A stretch of DNA of 32,250 nucleotides. Origin: Burkholderiales bacterium. GTDB lineage: Bacteria > Pseudomonadota > Gammaproteobacteria > Burkholderiales > Casimicrobiaceae. The stretch's first letter is position 1; every line of letters begins with the position of its first letter. The position numbers and the translations under genes are program-made. The notes under the pieces are model-generated. The model was given only the letters and a program-made list of their open reading frames with translations, was not told where the DNA came from and searched no databases. The DNA lies in contig JAEUPL010000014.1 in assembly GCA_016790165.1 (NCBI GenBank), positions 1-32,250 on the forward strand, read 5' to 3'. Of this stretch, positions 16,786 to 23,851 are shown one piece after another.

Positions 16786-16806
16786 AGTGCCCTAGCTCAG
16801 GGCACT
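16786..16806 (+). promoter_or_regulatory. Hairpin over the cysE ribosome-binding region
   Basis: A perfect 8-bp inverted repeat AGTGCCCT / AGGGCACT (16786-16793 and 16799-16806) with a 5-nt AGCTC loop ends 11 nt before the cysE ATG. The only purine-rich stretch resembling a Shine-Dalgarno (AGGG) is inside the right arm, so folding would mask it. TATACT at 16750-16755 is a possible -10 box, but no convincing -35 accompanies it. No T-tract follows. Confidence 0.45.
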
Positions 16807-16817
16807 CGATCCGCTTC

Positions 16818-17573
16818 ATGTTCGACCGCATTCGCGAAGACATCCAGGCCATTCGCAGCAAAGACCCGGCGGCCCGCTCGGGGCTGGACGTCTGGCTGTC
16901 CTATCCCGGCTTTCATGCGATCCGGCTGCACCGCGTGGCCAACGGCCTGTGGCGGGCGGGCTTCAAACGCACCGGCCGCTGGGTTTCGCACGTCTCGCGG
17001 TTTCTGACCGGCATCGAAATTCATCCGGGCGCGTTCATCGGGCGGCGAGTCTTCATCGACCACGGCATGGGTGTGGTGATTGGCGAGACCGCGGAGGTGC
17101 ACGACGACTGCACCATCTATCAGGGGGTCACGCTAGGTGGCACGTCGCTCGAGCGCGGCGCCAAGCGGCACCCGACGATTGCCAAAGGCGCTATTGTCAG
17201 CGCAGGCGCCAAGGTGCTTGGCAGCTTCACGGTCGGCGAGGGCGCGCGCATCGGCTCCAATTCTGTGGTCTTGAAGGCGGTGCCACCGGGGGCGACTGCG
17301 GTCGGCATTCCGGCGCGAATCATTACTGCCGAAACCAAGGAAAAACGCGAAGCCACCGCGCAGAAGATGGGTTTCTCGGCGTACGGTATTTCTGCGGACC
17401 TCGACGACCCATTGGTACAGGCGATTCACAAGCTGCTCGACCACAGCGCTGAGCTCGATGCGCGCCTGAACAACATCTGTGCGGCGCTGGAAAAGCAGGG
17501 CGTGGACTGCTCTTCCCTTCGCGGCAAGAACGTCGATGCCGTGGCGATCGACAAACTTCTCGATGCGGACTGA
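16818..17573 (+). CDS. cysE: Serine O-acetyltransferase
   Basis: A 251-residue serine acetyltransferase that makes O-acetylserine from serine and acetyl-CoA, the first step of cysteine synthesis. The N-terminal helical region ([20 protein letters not shown]) precedes a left-handed beta-helix of hexapeptide repeats, with the signature [29 protein letters not shown] (active His and the loop) at about 75-105, then [35 protein letters not shown]. The short N-terminal domain is like the EpsC/CysE type rather than the longer enteric CysE. The C-terminal 70 residues ([15 protein letters not shown] onward) form a helical extension. It stands alone, downstream of the amidohydrolase by 123 bp, with its own possible -10 and a hairpin ahead of the ATG. 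Confidence 0.94.
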   Translation: MFDRIREDIQAIRSKDPAARSGLDVWLSYPGFHAIRLHRVANGLWRAGFKRTGRWVSHVSRFLTGIEIHPGAFIGRRVFIDHGMGVVIGETAEVHDDCTIYQGVTLGGTSLERGAKRHPTIAKGAIVSAGAKVLGSFTVGEGARIGSNSVVLKAVPPGATAVGIPARIITAETKEKREATAQKMGFSAYGISADLDDPLVQAIHKLLDHSAELDARLNNICAALEKQGVDCSSLRGKNVDAVAIDKLLDAD

Positions 17574-17669
17574 TGGTGAGCGTTCGAGGCCGTCCGATAT
17601 GTTGATCTGGAATAACAAAACGCCGCATGGAATGGGTTAACCCGGGTGACCCCTCATAAAATTACCGCA

Positions 17670-18800
17670 ATGCAACAAAGTACCGCGTCAAATTCCGGCG
17701 CTGCCACGATGGACATGACTGTCAACCCCGCCATTCCTGAAGCCGTCGCCGCTGCTGGCGGCCCCATCGAAGCCGATGCCGTGATCGTCGGTGCGGGCCC
17801 GGTCGCGCTGTTTCAGGTGTTCGAACTCGGCCTGCTGGAAATCAAAGCCCACGTCATTGATTCACTCACGCAGGTGGGTGGACAACCGATTGAGCTGTAT
17901 CCGGACAAGCCGATCTACGACATCCCGGCCATTCCGGTGTGCACCGGCAAGGAACTGACGGATGGGCTGATGAAGCAGTGCGAACCGTTCAAACCGACGT
18001 TCCACCTCGGACAGGAAGTCAGCAAGGTTGCCAAGCGCGAGGATGGTCGTTTTGATCTCGAGACTTCGGCGGGCACGCGGTTCATCACCAAAACGGTCTT
18101 CATTGCTGCGGGCGTCGGTGCCTTTCAGCCGCGCAAACCCAAGGTTGAGGGCCTTACGCAGTTCGAGGAAAACGGCCAGCTCGCTTACCGCGTGCGTGAT
18201 CCGCAGCAATACGCCGGCAAGAACGTGGTCATTCTGGGCGGCGGCGACTCGGCGCTCGATTGGGCGCTCAATCTACAGCCGATTGCGGAGAGTGTCACCT
18301 TGATCCATCGCCGCGAGGAGTTCCGCGCGGCCCCGGCCAGCGTCGCCAAGATGAAGGCGCTGGCGGCCGATCACGAAATGATGCACCTCACGGGGCAGGT
18401 CACCGGTTTCGAGGCGGAAGAGGGCGTGCTCAAGGAAGTGAAAGTGACGAGCCTTGACGGCGTCACCCGTCGCCTGCCGCTCGATAACCTGCTTGCATTC
18501 TTTGGACTGTCACCCCGCCTCGGTCCGATTGCCGAGTGGGGGCTCGATATCGAGCGTCGGCAGGTCAAAGTCGATACCGAAAAATTCGAAACCAGCATTC
18601 CAGGCATCTTCGCGGTGGGGGACATCAACACCTATCCGGGCAAGAAAAAGCTCATCCTGTCGGGCTTCCACGAGGCGGCGCTGGCCGCGTTCGGCGCCGC
18701 GAAGTACATCTTCCCTGAGAAAAAAGTGTCCTTGCAGTACACCACCACCAGCACCAAACTGCATGAAGTGCTCGGCGTGGAATCGCCGGTGTTCGACTGA
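17670..18800 (+). CDS. Ferredoxin/flavodoxin--NADP(+) reductase, thioredoxin-reductase-like (type 2)
   Basis: A 376-residue two-dinucleotide-binding flavoprotein of the TrxR-like FNR class. It has an FAD site GAGPVALFQ (41 onward), [20 protein letters not shown], an NADPH site [16 protein letters not shown] (GGGDSA at about 190-195), HRREEFRA for the 2'-phosphate, and the second FAD segment [25 protein letters not shown]. The redox CxxC of thioredoxin reductases is absent, as expected for FNR. The start is uncertain: GTG 17646, ATG 17670 and ATG 17709 are all in frame, none with a good Shine-Dalgarno, and homologues I remember begin only about 15 residues before the FAD motif, which favours 17709. 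The enzyme supplies reduced ferredoxin to oxygenases and biosynthetic enzymes. It appears to be a single-gene unit. Confidence 0.88.
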   Translation: MQQSTASNSGAATMDMTVNPAIPEAVAAAGGPIEADAVIVGAGPVALFQVFELGLLEIKAHVIDSLTQVGGQPIELYPDKPIYDIPAIPVCTGKELTDGLMKQCEPFKPTFHLGQEVSKVAKREDGRFDLETSAGTRFITKTVFIAAGVGAFQPRKPKVEGLTQFEENGQLAYRVRDPQQYAGKNVVILGGGDSALDWALNLQPIAESVTLIHRREEFRAAPASVAKMKALAADHEMMHLTGQVTGFEAEEGVLKEVKVTSLDGVTRRLPLDNLLAFFGLSPRLGPIAEWGLDIERRQVKVDTEKFETSIPGIFAVGDINTYPGKKKLILSGFHEAALAAFGAAKYIFPEKKVSLQYTTTSTKLHEVLGVESPVFD

Positions 18801-18823
18801 TTCTGCCGCGAATTTCGGGCGCT

Positions 18824-19708
18824 TTACCGCGCCGTGCGTGCGGAATCGAGCTTCAACGCGTCACGCAAGAACCCTGCCGTCACGGCGCGCGCTTGCGGCA
18901 TGTTGAGCAATGTGTGTGGCGCGCCGGGAATGAGGGTGACCGTCGAGAGCTGGTTGTCTTTCAGGGCGTCACCGCAGTGGCCTTTCGCAATGGCGTGTCC
19001 GAGCCACGTGTTTGCGCTCGAGAAAAACGGGTCCGATGCGCTGATCAGGTTAAGCACTGGGCGATCCTGTGGTAGCGCGTTCTTGGGCTCGCTGACGAAA
19101 TAGTTCGGCTCGCAGCTCCACGCGAAAATCATCCGCGCCGCAAACTCGTTGCCGGTGTAGCGCGCCACCGGTACACCGCCTTCGCTCGATCCCGCGAGCA
19201 CCAGTTTGGTCGCGTCCGCCCACGGCTGCGCCCGGATGGCCTGCAAGGCGGGCGCGATTTCGGATAGTCGCATGCCGTGAATGCGTTCGTACTGCACTTT
19301 GTCGATGGGTGATTTGTAGGTCACACGCCCCGGCAATGCGAACGAGTCCGGCGCGACACTGGCAACGCCCAGCGTTGCCAGCCATTGTTGCCACTCGCCA
19401 ATGGCTTTCAGACTGAGACCGGACGAGCCGTGCATGAACAGCACCACCGGCACGCGCACGCCGTTCGTCGGCGGCGCGTCCTTGAGCTTGCCGCGCCACA
19501 CGGTGTTGCCCGTGGCCTCGGATGGAAGCACGACATCCGCCAGTTGCGCGCTGGCGGCGAGCGATTGTACGGTGTGTTCCCAAGCCTCGCCTGTCACCGC
19601 GCCGACTGGCGTTGCAGCGGACGGGGGCGTTTGTGCGAGTACCACACAACCGAAAAGGGACACGGCAGTTGCAACGCAGGTGAGGATGGCGGGGCGGGAA
19701 TGACGCAT
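18824..19708 (-). CDS. Secreted alpha/beta hydrolase (dienelactone-hydrolase-like)
   Basis: About 294 residues. An N-terminal signal peptide is visible (ILTCVATAVSLFGCVVLAQ, cleavage near VLA-Q), then an alpha/beta hydrolase fold: PVVLFMHGSSGLS for the oxyanion hole, LVLAGSSEGGVP with nucleophile Ser in GSSEGG, ISASDPFF as a likely acid position, and GAPHTLLNMPQ as the catalytic histidine. The substrate is unknown; dienelactone hydrolase or a carboxylesterase is the closest general class. I chose the ATG at 19708 because it puts the signal peptide at the N-terminus; an ATG ten codons upstream (19738) is also possible, and neither has a clear ribosome-binding site. It is convergent with the ferredoxin reductase gene (23 bp) and divergent from the acetyltransferase. 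Confidence 0.8.
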   Translation of the reverse strand: MRHSRPAILTCVATAVSLFGCVVLAQTPPSAATPVGAVTGEAWEHTVQSLAASAQLADVVLPSEATGNTVWRGKLKDAPPTNGVRVPVVLFMHGSSGLSLKAIGEWQQWLATLGVASVAPDSFALPGRVTYKSPIDKVQYERIHGMRLSEIAPALQAIRAQPWADATKLVLAGSSEGGVPVARYTGNEFAARMIFAWSCEPNYFVSEPKNALPQDRPVLNLISASDPFFSSANTWLGHAIAKGHCGDALKDNQLSTVTLIPGAPHTLLNMPQARAVTAGFLRDALKLDSARTAR

Positions 19709-19825
19709 GGCTGGGATGGCGAAAAGAGTGGATTCCATGAGGTACGCAGATCGACGACGTGACAGTGTAGCGATGCATCAGCTGCACGGAGGTGATCCGC
19801 TTCCTGCGACGACGATAATGCGCAG

Positions 19826-20305
19826 ATGGATATCCGCCTCGAATCTCCGAACCAGCCCGATGTCATGGCGCTCATTGCCGCCCTGGATGCCTATCAGTCG
19901 TCGCTCTACCCGGCCGAGAGCAACCACTTCGTAGACATCGCGACCCTGGACGCGCCGACGGTGTTGTTCGCCGTCGCGCGTGACGATGCGGGCTCGGCCG
20001 TCGCGTGCGGTGCAGTGATGTTGCTCGACGATGGACAGGGCGGTGCCTACGGCGAAGTGAAACGGATGTTTGTCCATCCGACGCATCGTGGTCGCGGAAC
20101 CGCGGCCGCGCTGTTGCAAGCGCTCGGCGATGCCAGTCTGGCGCGCGGCGTTCGCTGCTTGCGCCTGGAAACCGGCATTCACCAGCAGGATGCGATACGA
20201 CTCTACGAGCGTGCGGGATTCGTTCGTCGGGGGCCGTTCGGCGACTATCGGCCGGACCCATTGAGCGTGTTCATGGAGCGCAACCAGGAAATTGTCCGTA
20301 AATAA
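19826..20305 (+). CDS. GNAT-family N-acetyltransferase
   Basis: A 159-residue protein with the single-domain GNAT fold. Motif A is clear: GEVKRMFVHPTHRGRGTAAALLQAL (77-100), with HRGRGT as the acetyl-CoA pyrophosphate loop. The later RLETGIHQQDAIRLYERAGF is motif B, the usual beta5-alpha4 region with a tyrosine that may act as general acid. A cytosolic enzyme that acetylates an amine; the substrate cannot be inferred, although small GNATs of this kind are often PA4866-like or annotated YhhY/phosphinothricin-like without proof. The start at 19826 is the first ATG, 87 bp upstream of which the hydrolase gene diverges. No operon partner is apparent. Confidence 0.88.
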   Translation: MDIRLESPNQPDVMALIAALDAYQSSLYPAESNHFVDIATLDAPTVLFAVARDDAGSAVACGAVMLLDDGQGGAYGEVKRMFVHPTHRGRGTAAALLQALGDASLARGVRCLRLETGIHQQDAIRLYERAGFVRRGPFGDYRPDPLSVFMERNQEIVRK

Positions 20306-20498
20306 GCTGGGGCGCCCGACTTCCCCATTTTGCTGCGCTCTTCGTTGCTCTCTATCGTCGCAGCCCGCTCGGGCGTCGCAAAACCACCTCGATGGCAACA
20401 AAATTCCCGCGGGGGTCATCGCGTCCCATCCATGGACAAGATCCTGGTCGTGCGGTCAGTTAACCCCGTTCTTTCGGCTCCGTCGTTTCAGTCACTAC

Positions 20499-20520
20499 CG
20501 GCCCGCGTAGCTGTGGGCCG
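20499..20520 (+). other. Hairpin in the leader of the small secreted Cys protein
   Basis: CGGCCC (20499-20504) and GGGCCG (20515-20520) can pair around a 10-nt loop, 38 bp upstream of the small secreted protein gene. The 252-bp gap from 20306 to 20557 otherwise shows no gene. The block around this hairpin (GTCACTACCGGCCCGCG) reminded me of leader sequences of PEP/IPTL-CTERM genes in this group, but I cannot assign it to a known riboswitch class. Confidence 0.3.
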
Positions 20521-20557
20521 CGCGAGAAGAAAACGACATCAATACCAAGGAGTCCTC

Positions 20558-20800
20558 ATGAACATCAAATCAGCCCTGCGCACGCTGTCCGTAACCCTGC
20601 TTTGTGCACTGGTCGCGCCCGTTGTGTTTGCGGGCAATGACAAGCCCGTCAAGGAAGTCAAGGATCCGCCAGTACCGCAGGTGGTCAAGGACTGGGGCGA
20701 CATGATCAAGTGTGCAAGCTGCCAGTCAAAGCCCGATCCGACCCCGAAGGAGAAGAAGGACTGTACGTCTGCGTGCAAGCGCGTCGGCATGGATCCCTGA
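20558..20800 (+). CDS. Small secreted protein with CxxC and CxxxC motifs
   Basis: An 80-residue protein I do not recognise. Residues 1-25 are a signal peptide (MNIKSALRTLSVTLLCALVA, cleavage near VFA-G). The mature part is about 55 residues, Lys/Pro-rich, with four cysteines: Cys52 and Cys55 as CASC, Cys69 and Cys73 as CTSAC, suited to two disulfides or a small metal site. No lipobox is seen. ATG 20558 has AAGGAG (20546-20551) at good spacing; the frame is open upstream but without coding character. It stands alone between a long leader and the palindromic element that begins 29 bp after its stop. CxxC here could suggest haem attachment, but the CH of a c-type CxxCH motif is missing (it is CASCQ). 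Confidence 0.75.
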   Translation: MNIKSALRTLSVTLLCALVAPVVFAGNDKPVKEVKDPPVPQVVKDWGDMIKCASCQSKPDPTPKEKKDCTSACKRVGMDP

Positions 20801-20828
20801 TGCATCCCTCGTGTTGACGTGCCCGCCT

Positions 20829-20997
20829 CTAGCAGGCTGCTGAAATACTTGCGCGGACGGGCAGGAATGCAGATCGGGCGCAGGGCAAGGTGGCTTTTGC
20901 AGCCCATAGCCGTCGCTATGGGCAAAGAAACCAACGCCGCCATGCATTCGAGGCTGCGTTTCTGCGCGCTGCGTGGAGTATTTCAGCAATCGGCTAG
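20829..20997. mobile_element. 169-bp MITE-like palindromic element flanked by CTAG
   Basis: Outer arms CAGGCTGCTGAAATAC (20833-20848) and GTATTTCAGCAATCGG (20978-20993) pair at 13 of 16 positions. The centre is a perfect hairpin CCCATAGC-cgtc-GCTATGGG (20903-20922), with its middle within 1 bp of the centre of the element, and the intervening sequence is also imperfectly palindromic. The element is flanked on both sides by CTAG (20829-20832 and 20994-20997), a likely 4-bp target duplication. No coding frame lies inside. The right flank provides the TAG stop of the secreted-protein gene on the minus strand. This pattern fits a non-autonomous transposable element; I recall similar sequences beginning GCAGGCTGCTGAAA in other proteobacteria, unsearched. 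Confidence 0.75.
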
Positions 20998-21467
20998 CGC
21001 CGCAGCAACGTAAACAGGGGGCTTGACCATTCGCGTCCGCTCTCCCCGGTGACTACGTAGCGATACTGGCCCGCCGGATACTCCGCCTCCGCCCGACAGG
21101 ATTCATCGCATTGCGACGCACAATGTCGCCCTGTCCAGGGCAAGGCGGTCAGCGAGGCGCCGGGCGCCAAGACCAGGATGGTTTCCGGTTTGGGCACGCA
21201 CGTACTACGCAGCAAGAGGTTTTGCACTGCCAAACGCTTGTGTGTTCCCGCGCCTGCATCGACAGACTCAACCTGCAGCACGCTGCGTATGCGAACGGGG
21301 GCGCTACTGACATTGCGTACCGTCAGCGCGCGCGACGCACTGACGCTCAACTCCAGCGTCGCTTCGGAGCCTGGGGCGGCGGCTTTCGCGGGGCTCGCGC
21401 CGGTGATGCCCATGGCCAGCGCGAAGCCTGCGCTACTGAGCGCCAGAGCGAGTACGCCGATCTTCAT
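20994..21467 (-). CDS. Secreted Cys-containing protein, second gene of a coupled pair
   Basis: A 157-residue protein of unknown function. A signal peptide is clear (MKIGVLALALSSAGFALAMG, cleavage near AKA-A at about 30). The mature part has alternating beta strands (ATLELSVSASRALTVRNVSS; VLAPGASLTALPWTG; GQYRYVVTG) that look like an immunoglobulin-type sandwich, and cysteines at 90, 116, 120 and 124 in a CVPK and CASQCDESC arrangement. The ATG (21467) overlaps the stop of the upstream gene in ATGA, and there is no separate Shine-Dalgarno, so it is translated by coupling. An alternative ATG 8 codons upstream (21491) is less likely. The stop codon TAG lies in the CTAG flank of the palindromic element, so the original 3' end may have been altered by that insertion. 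Confidence 0.75.
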   Translation of the reverse strand: MKIGVLALALSSAGFALAMGITGASPAKAAAPGSEATLELSVSASRALTVRNVSSAPVRIRSVLQVESVDAGAGTHKRLAVQNLLLRSTCVPKPETILVLAPGASLTALPWTGRHCASQCDESCRAEAEYPAGQYRYVVTGESGREWSSPLFTLLRR

Positions 21468-22273
21468 CGTGTAACGTCGAAGTTGTCCCATACGCGAGAT
21501 TGTCGAATATTTGGGTTGGACGCGGCATGCGCCGCCACACCATTGCAGTGAGGCGCGCTGGGGGTGCCAACGATGACGTGATTGAAACGCCGGTCGTCGC
21601 TGCTGCCTTGATACACGGGACTCGCGGCTGCGCCTTGACCGCGCCCGTTCAGAGTCACCTGCCAGCGCGCGGACAAATCGGAAAAATTGCTGGGAAGGAA
21701 AGTGCCCTGCCAGCGCACGTTCCAATAAAAGTGCGCCAATTGATGCACACGCTTGCTCGGCGACAGCAGCACCAGAATGGCGCAAAACATGAATTCGAGC
21801 TGCGCTTCACGCAGAAAATTTTGTTTGCCGGTGAGCGTGTTGGTGGTCTGCAGCGGAAAGCTCTCGCCAGGCTTGTCATAGTGGCCCGCAGTGAGCGATG
21901 CGGGCAGCGCCGTGGCCGAGGTCAAATTCATGGCCTGACCGGCGGTGACGTCGTTGTAGATGGGCACGCCCGCAGTGATTGTGTCGCGACAAGCCCGGCT
22001 GGTCCGTGCAGGCGTTCGCCCGCGTTGCCAGAACACACTGCCGTCGCCATTGTGCTGGCCGCGAAAGTAAGCCCAGTTGGTTTCGCACCATTCAGCCTGC
22101 ATCCAGCCGAAGGTCCATCCGGCCGGAGTCGCGGTTTCGACGGAGAGCAAGTCTGCGGTTCCGGTGGCGGTGATCTTGGTGCAGCGAAACAGCATATCGG
22201 TGCCGTCTGGCTTGGGCGTTTCTACCGTGGGCCGGTCGTGAATTTGAATTCGCGCGTTTCGAACGCTGGGCAT
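21464..22273 (-). CDS. Hypothetical protein, first gene of a coupled pair
   Basis: A 269-residue protein I do not recognise. It has no signal peptide or convincing membrane helix, apart from a short hydrophobic stretch LEFMFCAILVLLS (159-171). It is rich in Trp, Asn, Thr and Arg, with conserved-looking blocks AGWTFGWMQAEWCETNWAYFRGQ (split about residues 51-73), HFYWNVRWQGTF (181-192) and a C-terminal RVWDNFDVTR. AGGAG lies 8 nt upstream of ATG 22273. The frame is open 94 codons further upstream, but that part is Arg/Cys-rich and unlike the body. The ATGA overlap with the secreted-protein gene says the two are made together, and a divergent small gene begins 252 bp away. The composition suggests a beta-rich or effector-like protein; function unknown. 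Confidence 0.7.
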   Translation of the reverse strand: MPSVRNARIQIHDRPTVETPKPDGTDMLFRCTKITATGTADLLSVETATPAGWTFGWMQAEWCETNWAYFRGQHNGDGSVFWQRGRTPARTSRACRDTITAGVPIYNDVTAGQAMNLTSATALPASLTAGHYDKPGESFPLQTTNTLTGKQNFLREAQLEFMFCAILVLLSPSKRVHQLAHFYWNVRWQGTFLPSNFSDLSARWQVTLNGRGQGAAASPVYQGSSDDRRFNHVIVGTPSAPHCNGVAAHAASNPNIRQSRVWDNFDVTR

Positions 22274-22525
22274 GCTCTGGCTCCTGTGTTGTTCCGGAAT
22301 GTCCCGGTCGACGCGTACGCCGCAACGCAGTGCTGACTTGCCGGGATTGGCCAAGTCCTGCAACGCGTCGCAGGAAGCGTACGACCTTCCCGTCCCACAA
22401 TCGGATAGACGGCAACGGAGCGCCGGTTGCGACACGTCAAGGGGCGCGTTGCCCCTCCATCCCCGGGGCTTGGCTGACGGGGGCAAGTCCGCTAGATTTA
22501 CGGCTCGTTGATCGGGAGAGACGGG

Positions 22526-22852
22526 ATGGAAGACACACGACCGAAGGCGTCGCATTCGCGCAAGATTGCATCATTTGCCTCGCTGGCACCCGGTGCCGTG
22601 ATTACCTTTCGGTGGGACAACCCGCCGTGGGACACCGTGCTGCAGTACACGGCCTATCCCCTGACGCGTCCTGGCATGACGCCGGGCGACGCCACGAAAG
22701 CGGTCATCGAGGTGGTGCGTGTGCGCCTCTGCATTGAGCGCGACGGTGCCGGGGAGGAAACTCGCTATGCGCTGGTTGATGTGCGCAACGCCGGCACCGA
22801 GATGTGCGGCTTTGAGTTGTTTCAAAGTTGGTTGCAGCCGCTGCCCGAGTAG
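22526..22852 (+). CDS. Small hypothetical protein, divergent from the coupled pair
   Basis: A 108-residue protein with no recognised domain. It lacks a signal peptide. The sequence SLAPGAVITFRWDNPPWDTVLQY followed by strands AVIEVVRVRLCIERDG and TRYALVDVRNAG suggests a small beta-sandwich. Its PGA-type phrase resembles LAPGASLTALPW in the secreted protein of the neighbouring pair, which may be chance. The ATG at 22526 has GGGAGAG about 8 nt upstream; a TTG six codons earlier is possible. It diverges from the unknown two-gene operon, leaving a 252-bp shared upstream region, and runs toward the terminator of the IPTL-CTERM gene. Coding character is supported by codon bias and a good ribosome-binding site, not by homology. 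Confidence 0.65.
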   Translation: MEDTRPKASHSRKIASFASLAPGAVITFRWDNPPWDTVLQYTAYPLTRPGMTPGDATKAVIEVVRVRLCIERDGAGEETRYALVDVRNAGTEMCGFELFQSWLQPLPE

Positions 22853-22896
22853 ACCGCGGTAGCGCTTCGTGGAGGGGTTCGCTGCGGGCACCCCCC

Positions 22897-22927
22897 AAAA
22901 AAACAGGGGATCGAGAACGATCCCCTG
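22897..22927 (-). terminator. Rho-independent terminator of the IPTL-CTERM-like gene
   Basis: Perfect 10-bp stem CAGGGGATCG / CGATCCCCTG (22904-22913 and 22918-22927) with an AGAA loop on the plus strand. Read on the minus strand it is followed by seven T (22897-22903). It lies 41 bp after the stop of the IPTL-CTERM-like gene. Minus-strand termination is clear; a plus-strand role for the small hypothetical gene is not, since no T-run follows on that side. Confidence 0.9.
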
Positions 22928-22967
22928 CCCTCAACCCTCGCGCTCAGCGAGCGCGCGTCGACGGGTG

Positions 22968-23534
22968 CTAAGCCACCCAGCGGCGGCGGCGGACGGCAAC
23001 TGCAGCGAGCCCGATTAGCGCAGACAACCCAAGCAGTCCGCCGGTCGACATGGTGGGTACAACACTCGCGCGGAGATCTTCGTTCAGTACTTGGCCGACC
23101 TGAGCGCCAGTGGTGCAATTCCACTGTACCGTGCTGCGATACACGGCACGTTGCCCCGTGGTCGGATTGCCCGTGGGCGCCGCACCTTCGTAGGCGGTAA
23201 TGACGCCAGACATGATCGTGTTTGCGGCAACCGCGGTCGAGCTGGCGTTGATACCGTAGCCCTGCGGTGATCCGTTGTTCGATGCCCACCCCATCGTCTC
23301 ACCCGTCCACGTGAAGTGAACTGCCCCGTTTGCGCCAATCGTGAAATTGTCGGAATGAGATGCGTTGCCATACGCGATCACCGAGACGCTCACACCAGGG
23401 GTCGAGCAGCCACCATTGACGGAGCTAATACTCTGGATCTGAATGTAGGGTGCCTGCTGCGCAAACGCATGGCCGCTGGCTAACGCCGTCGAGACACCCA
23501 GCAAGCTGAGGACGGCGCGAAGATTCTTTTGCAT
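22968..23534 (-). CDS. IPTL-CTERM-like secreted surface protein
   Basis: A 188-residue exported protein. The signal peptide is MQKNLRAVLSLLGVSTALAS to about AFAQ (residue 26). The mature part is Asn/Ser/Thr/Gly-rich and beta-like, with Cys43 and Cys140 possibly paired. The C-terminus has the tripartite sorting signal VPTMSTGGLLGLSALIGL (159-176), then AAVAVRRRR, matching the IPTL-CTERM pattern: motif, hydrophobic helix, basic tail. Such proteins are processed by an exosortase/archaeosortase-type membrane protease and then anchored or released, often with extracellular polysaccharide. No exosortase gene is in the window. ATG 23534 is preceded by AAGGAGC at good spacing. The gene has its own -10-like TATAAT (23664-23669) about 130 bp upstream and its own terminator. 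Confidence 0.85.
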   Translation of the reverse strand: MQKNLRAVLSLLGVSTALASGHAFAQQAPYIQIQSISSVNGGCSTPGVSVSVIAYGNASHSDNFTIGANGAVHFTWTGETMGWASNNGSPQGYGINASSTAVAANTIMSGVITAYEGAAPTGNPTTGQRAVYRSTVQWNCTTGAQVGQVLNEDLRASVVPTMSTGGLLGLSALIGLAAVAVRRRRWVA

Positions 23535-23653
23535 GGGTGCTCCTTGAGCCGCACAATCGCGGGCGTTTCGGGGAATGGTCATTCTTGGAACCGGCTGAGC
23601 GCGCCACTGCGATTTACAGCCTGCGTCGGCTCGTCCGGATAACGATCTCAGAC

Positions 23654-23669
23654 TAATCCAAGGATTATA
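23654..23669 (-). promoter_or_regulatory. -10 box with overlapping TAATCC..GGATTA palindrome, upstream of the IPTL-CTERM-like gene
   Basis: On the minus strand TATAAT (23664-23669) is a perfect -10 box, 130 bp from the ATG; I could not find a good -35 at normal spacing. TAATCC (23654-23659) and GGATTA (23662-23667), separated by 2 nt, form a 6-bp inverted repeat that overlaps the -10 box, so it may be an operator. No further regulatory signals are visible in the 120-nt leader. Confidence 0.5.
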
Positions 23670-23851
23670 GGAGTCGGGGAAGGCGGATTGTTCTGCGACG
23701 TGCAAGACGTTTGACGTCGGATGCCGACTGTTGCGCATTTGACGCAGATTGTGGACATCACGGTCGTCGCCGCAGAGCTTCATCTCGTCTGCTTGCGTCG
23801 AACAGTGGCCCTCCGCCCTGGACCGCCGGGTTGCGGCCAAACGGCGCACGG

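Noticed and set aside
20306-20557. A known riboswitch ahead of the small Cys protein
   Set aside because: I compared it with c-di-GMP-I, mini-ykkC and SAH consensus features from memory and could not match conserved core nucleotides; only a hairpin is supported.
21500-22336. A 278-codon plus-strand frame opposite the unknown coupled pair
   Set aside because: The minus-strand gene has a Shine-Dalgarno, an ATGA overlap with a signal-peptide gene and balanced composition; the plus frame has none of these.
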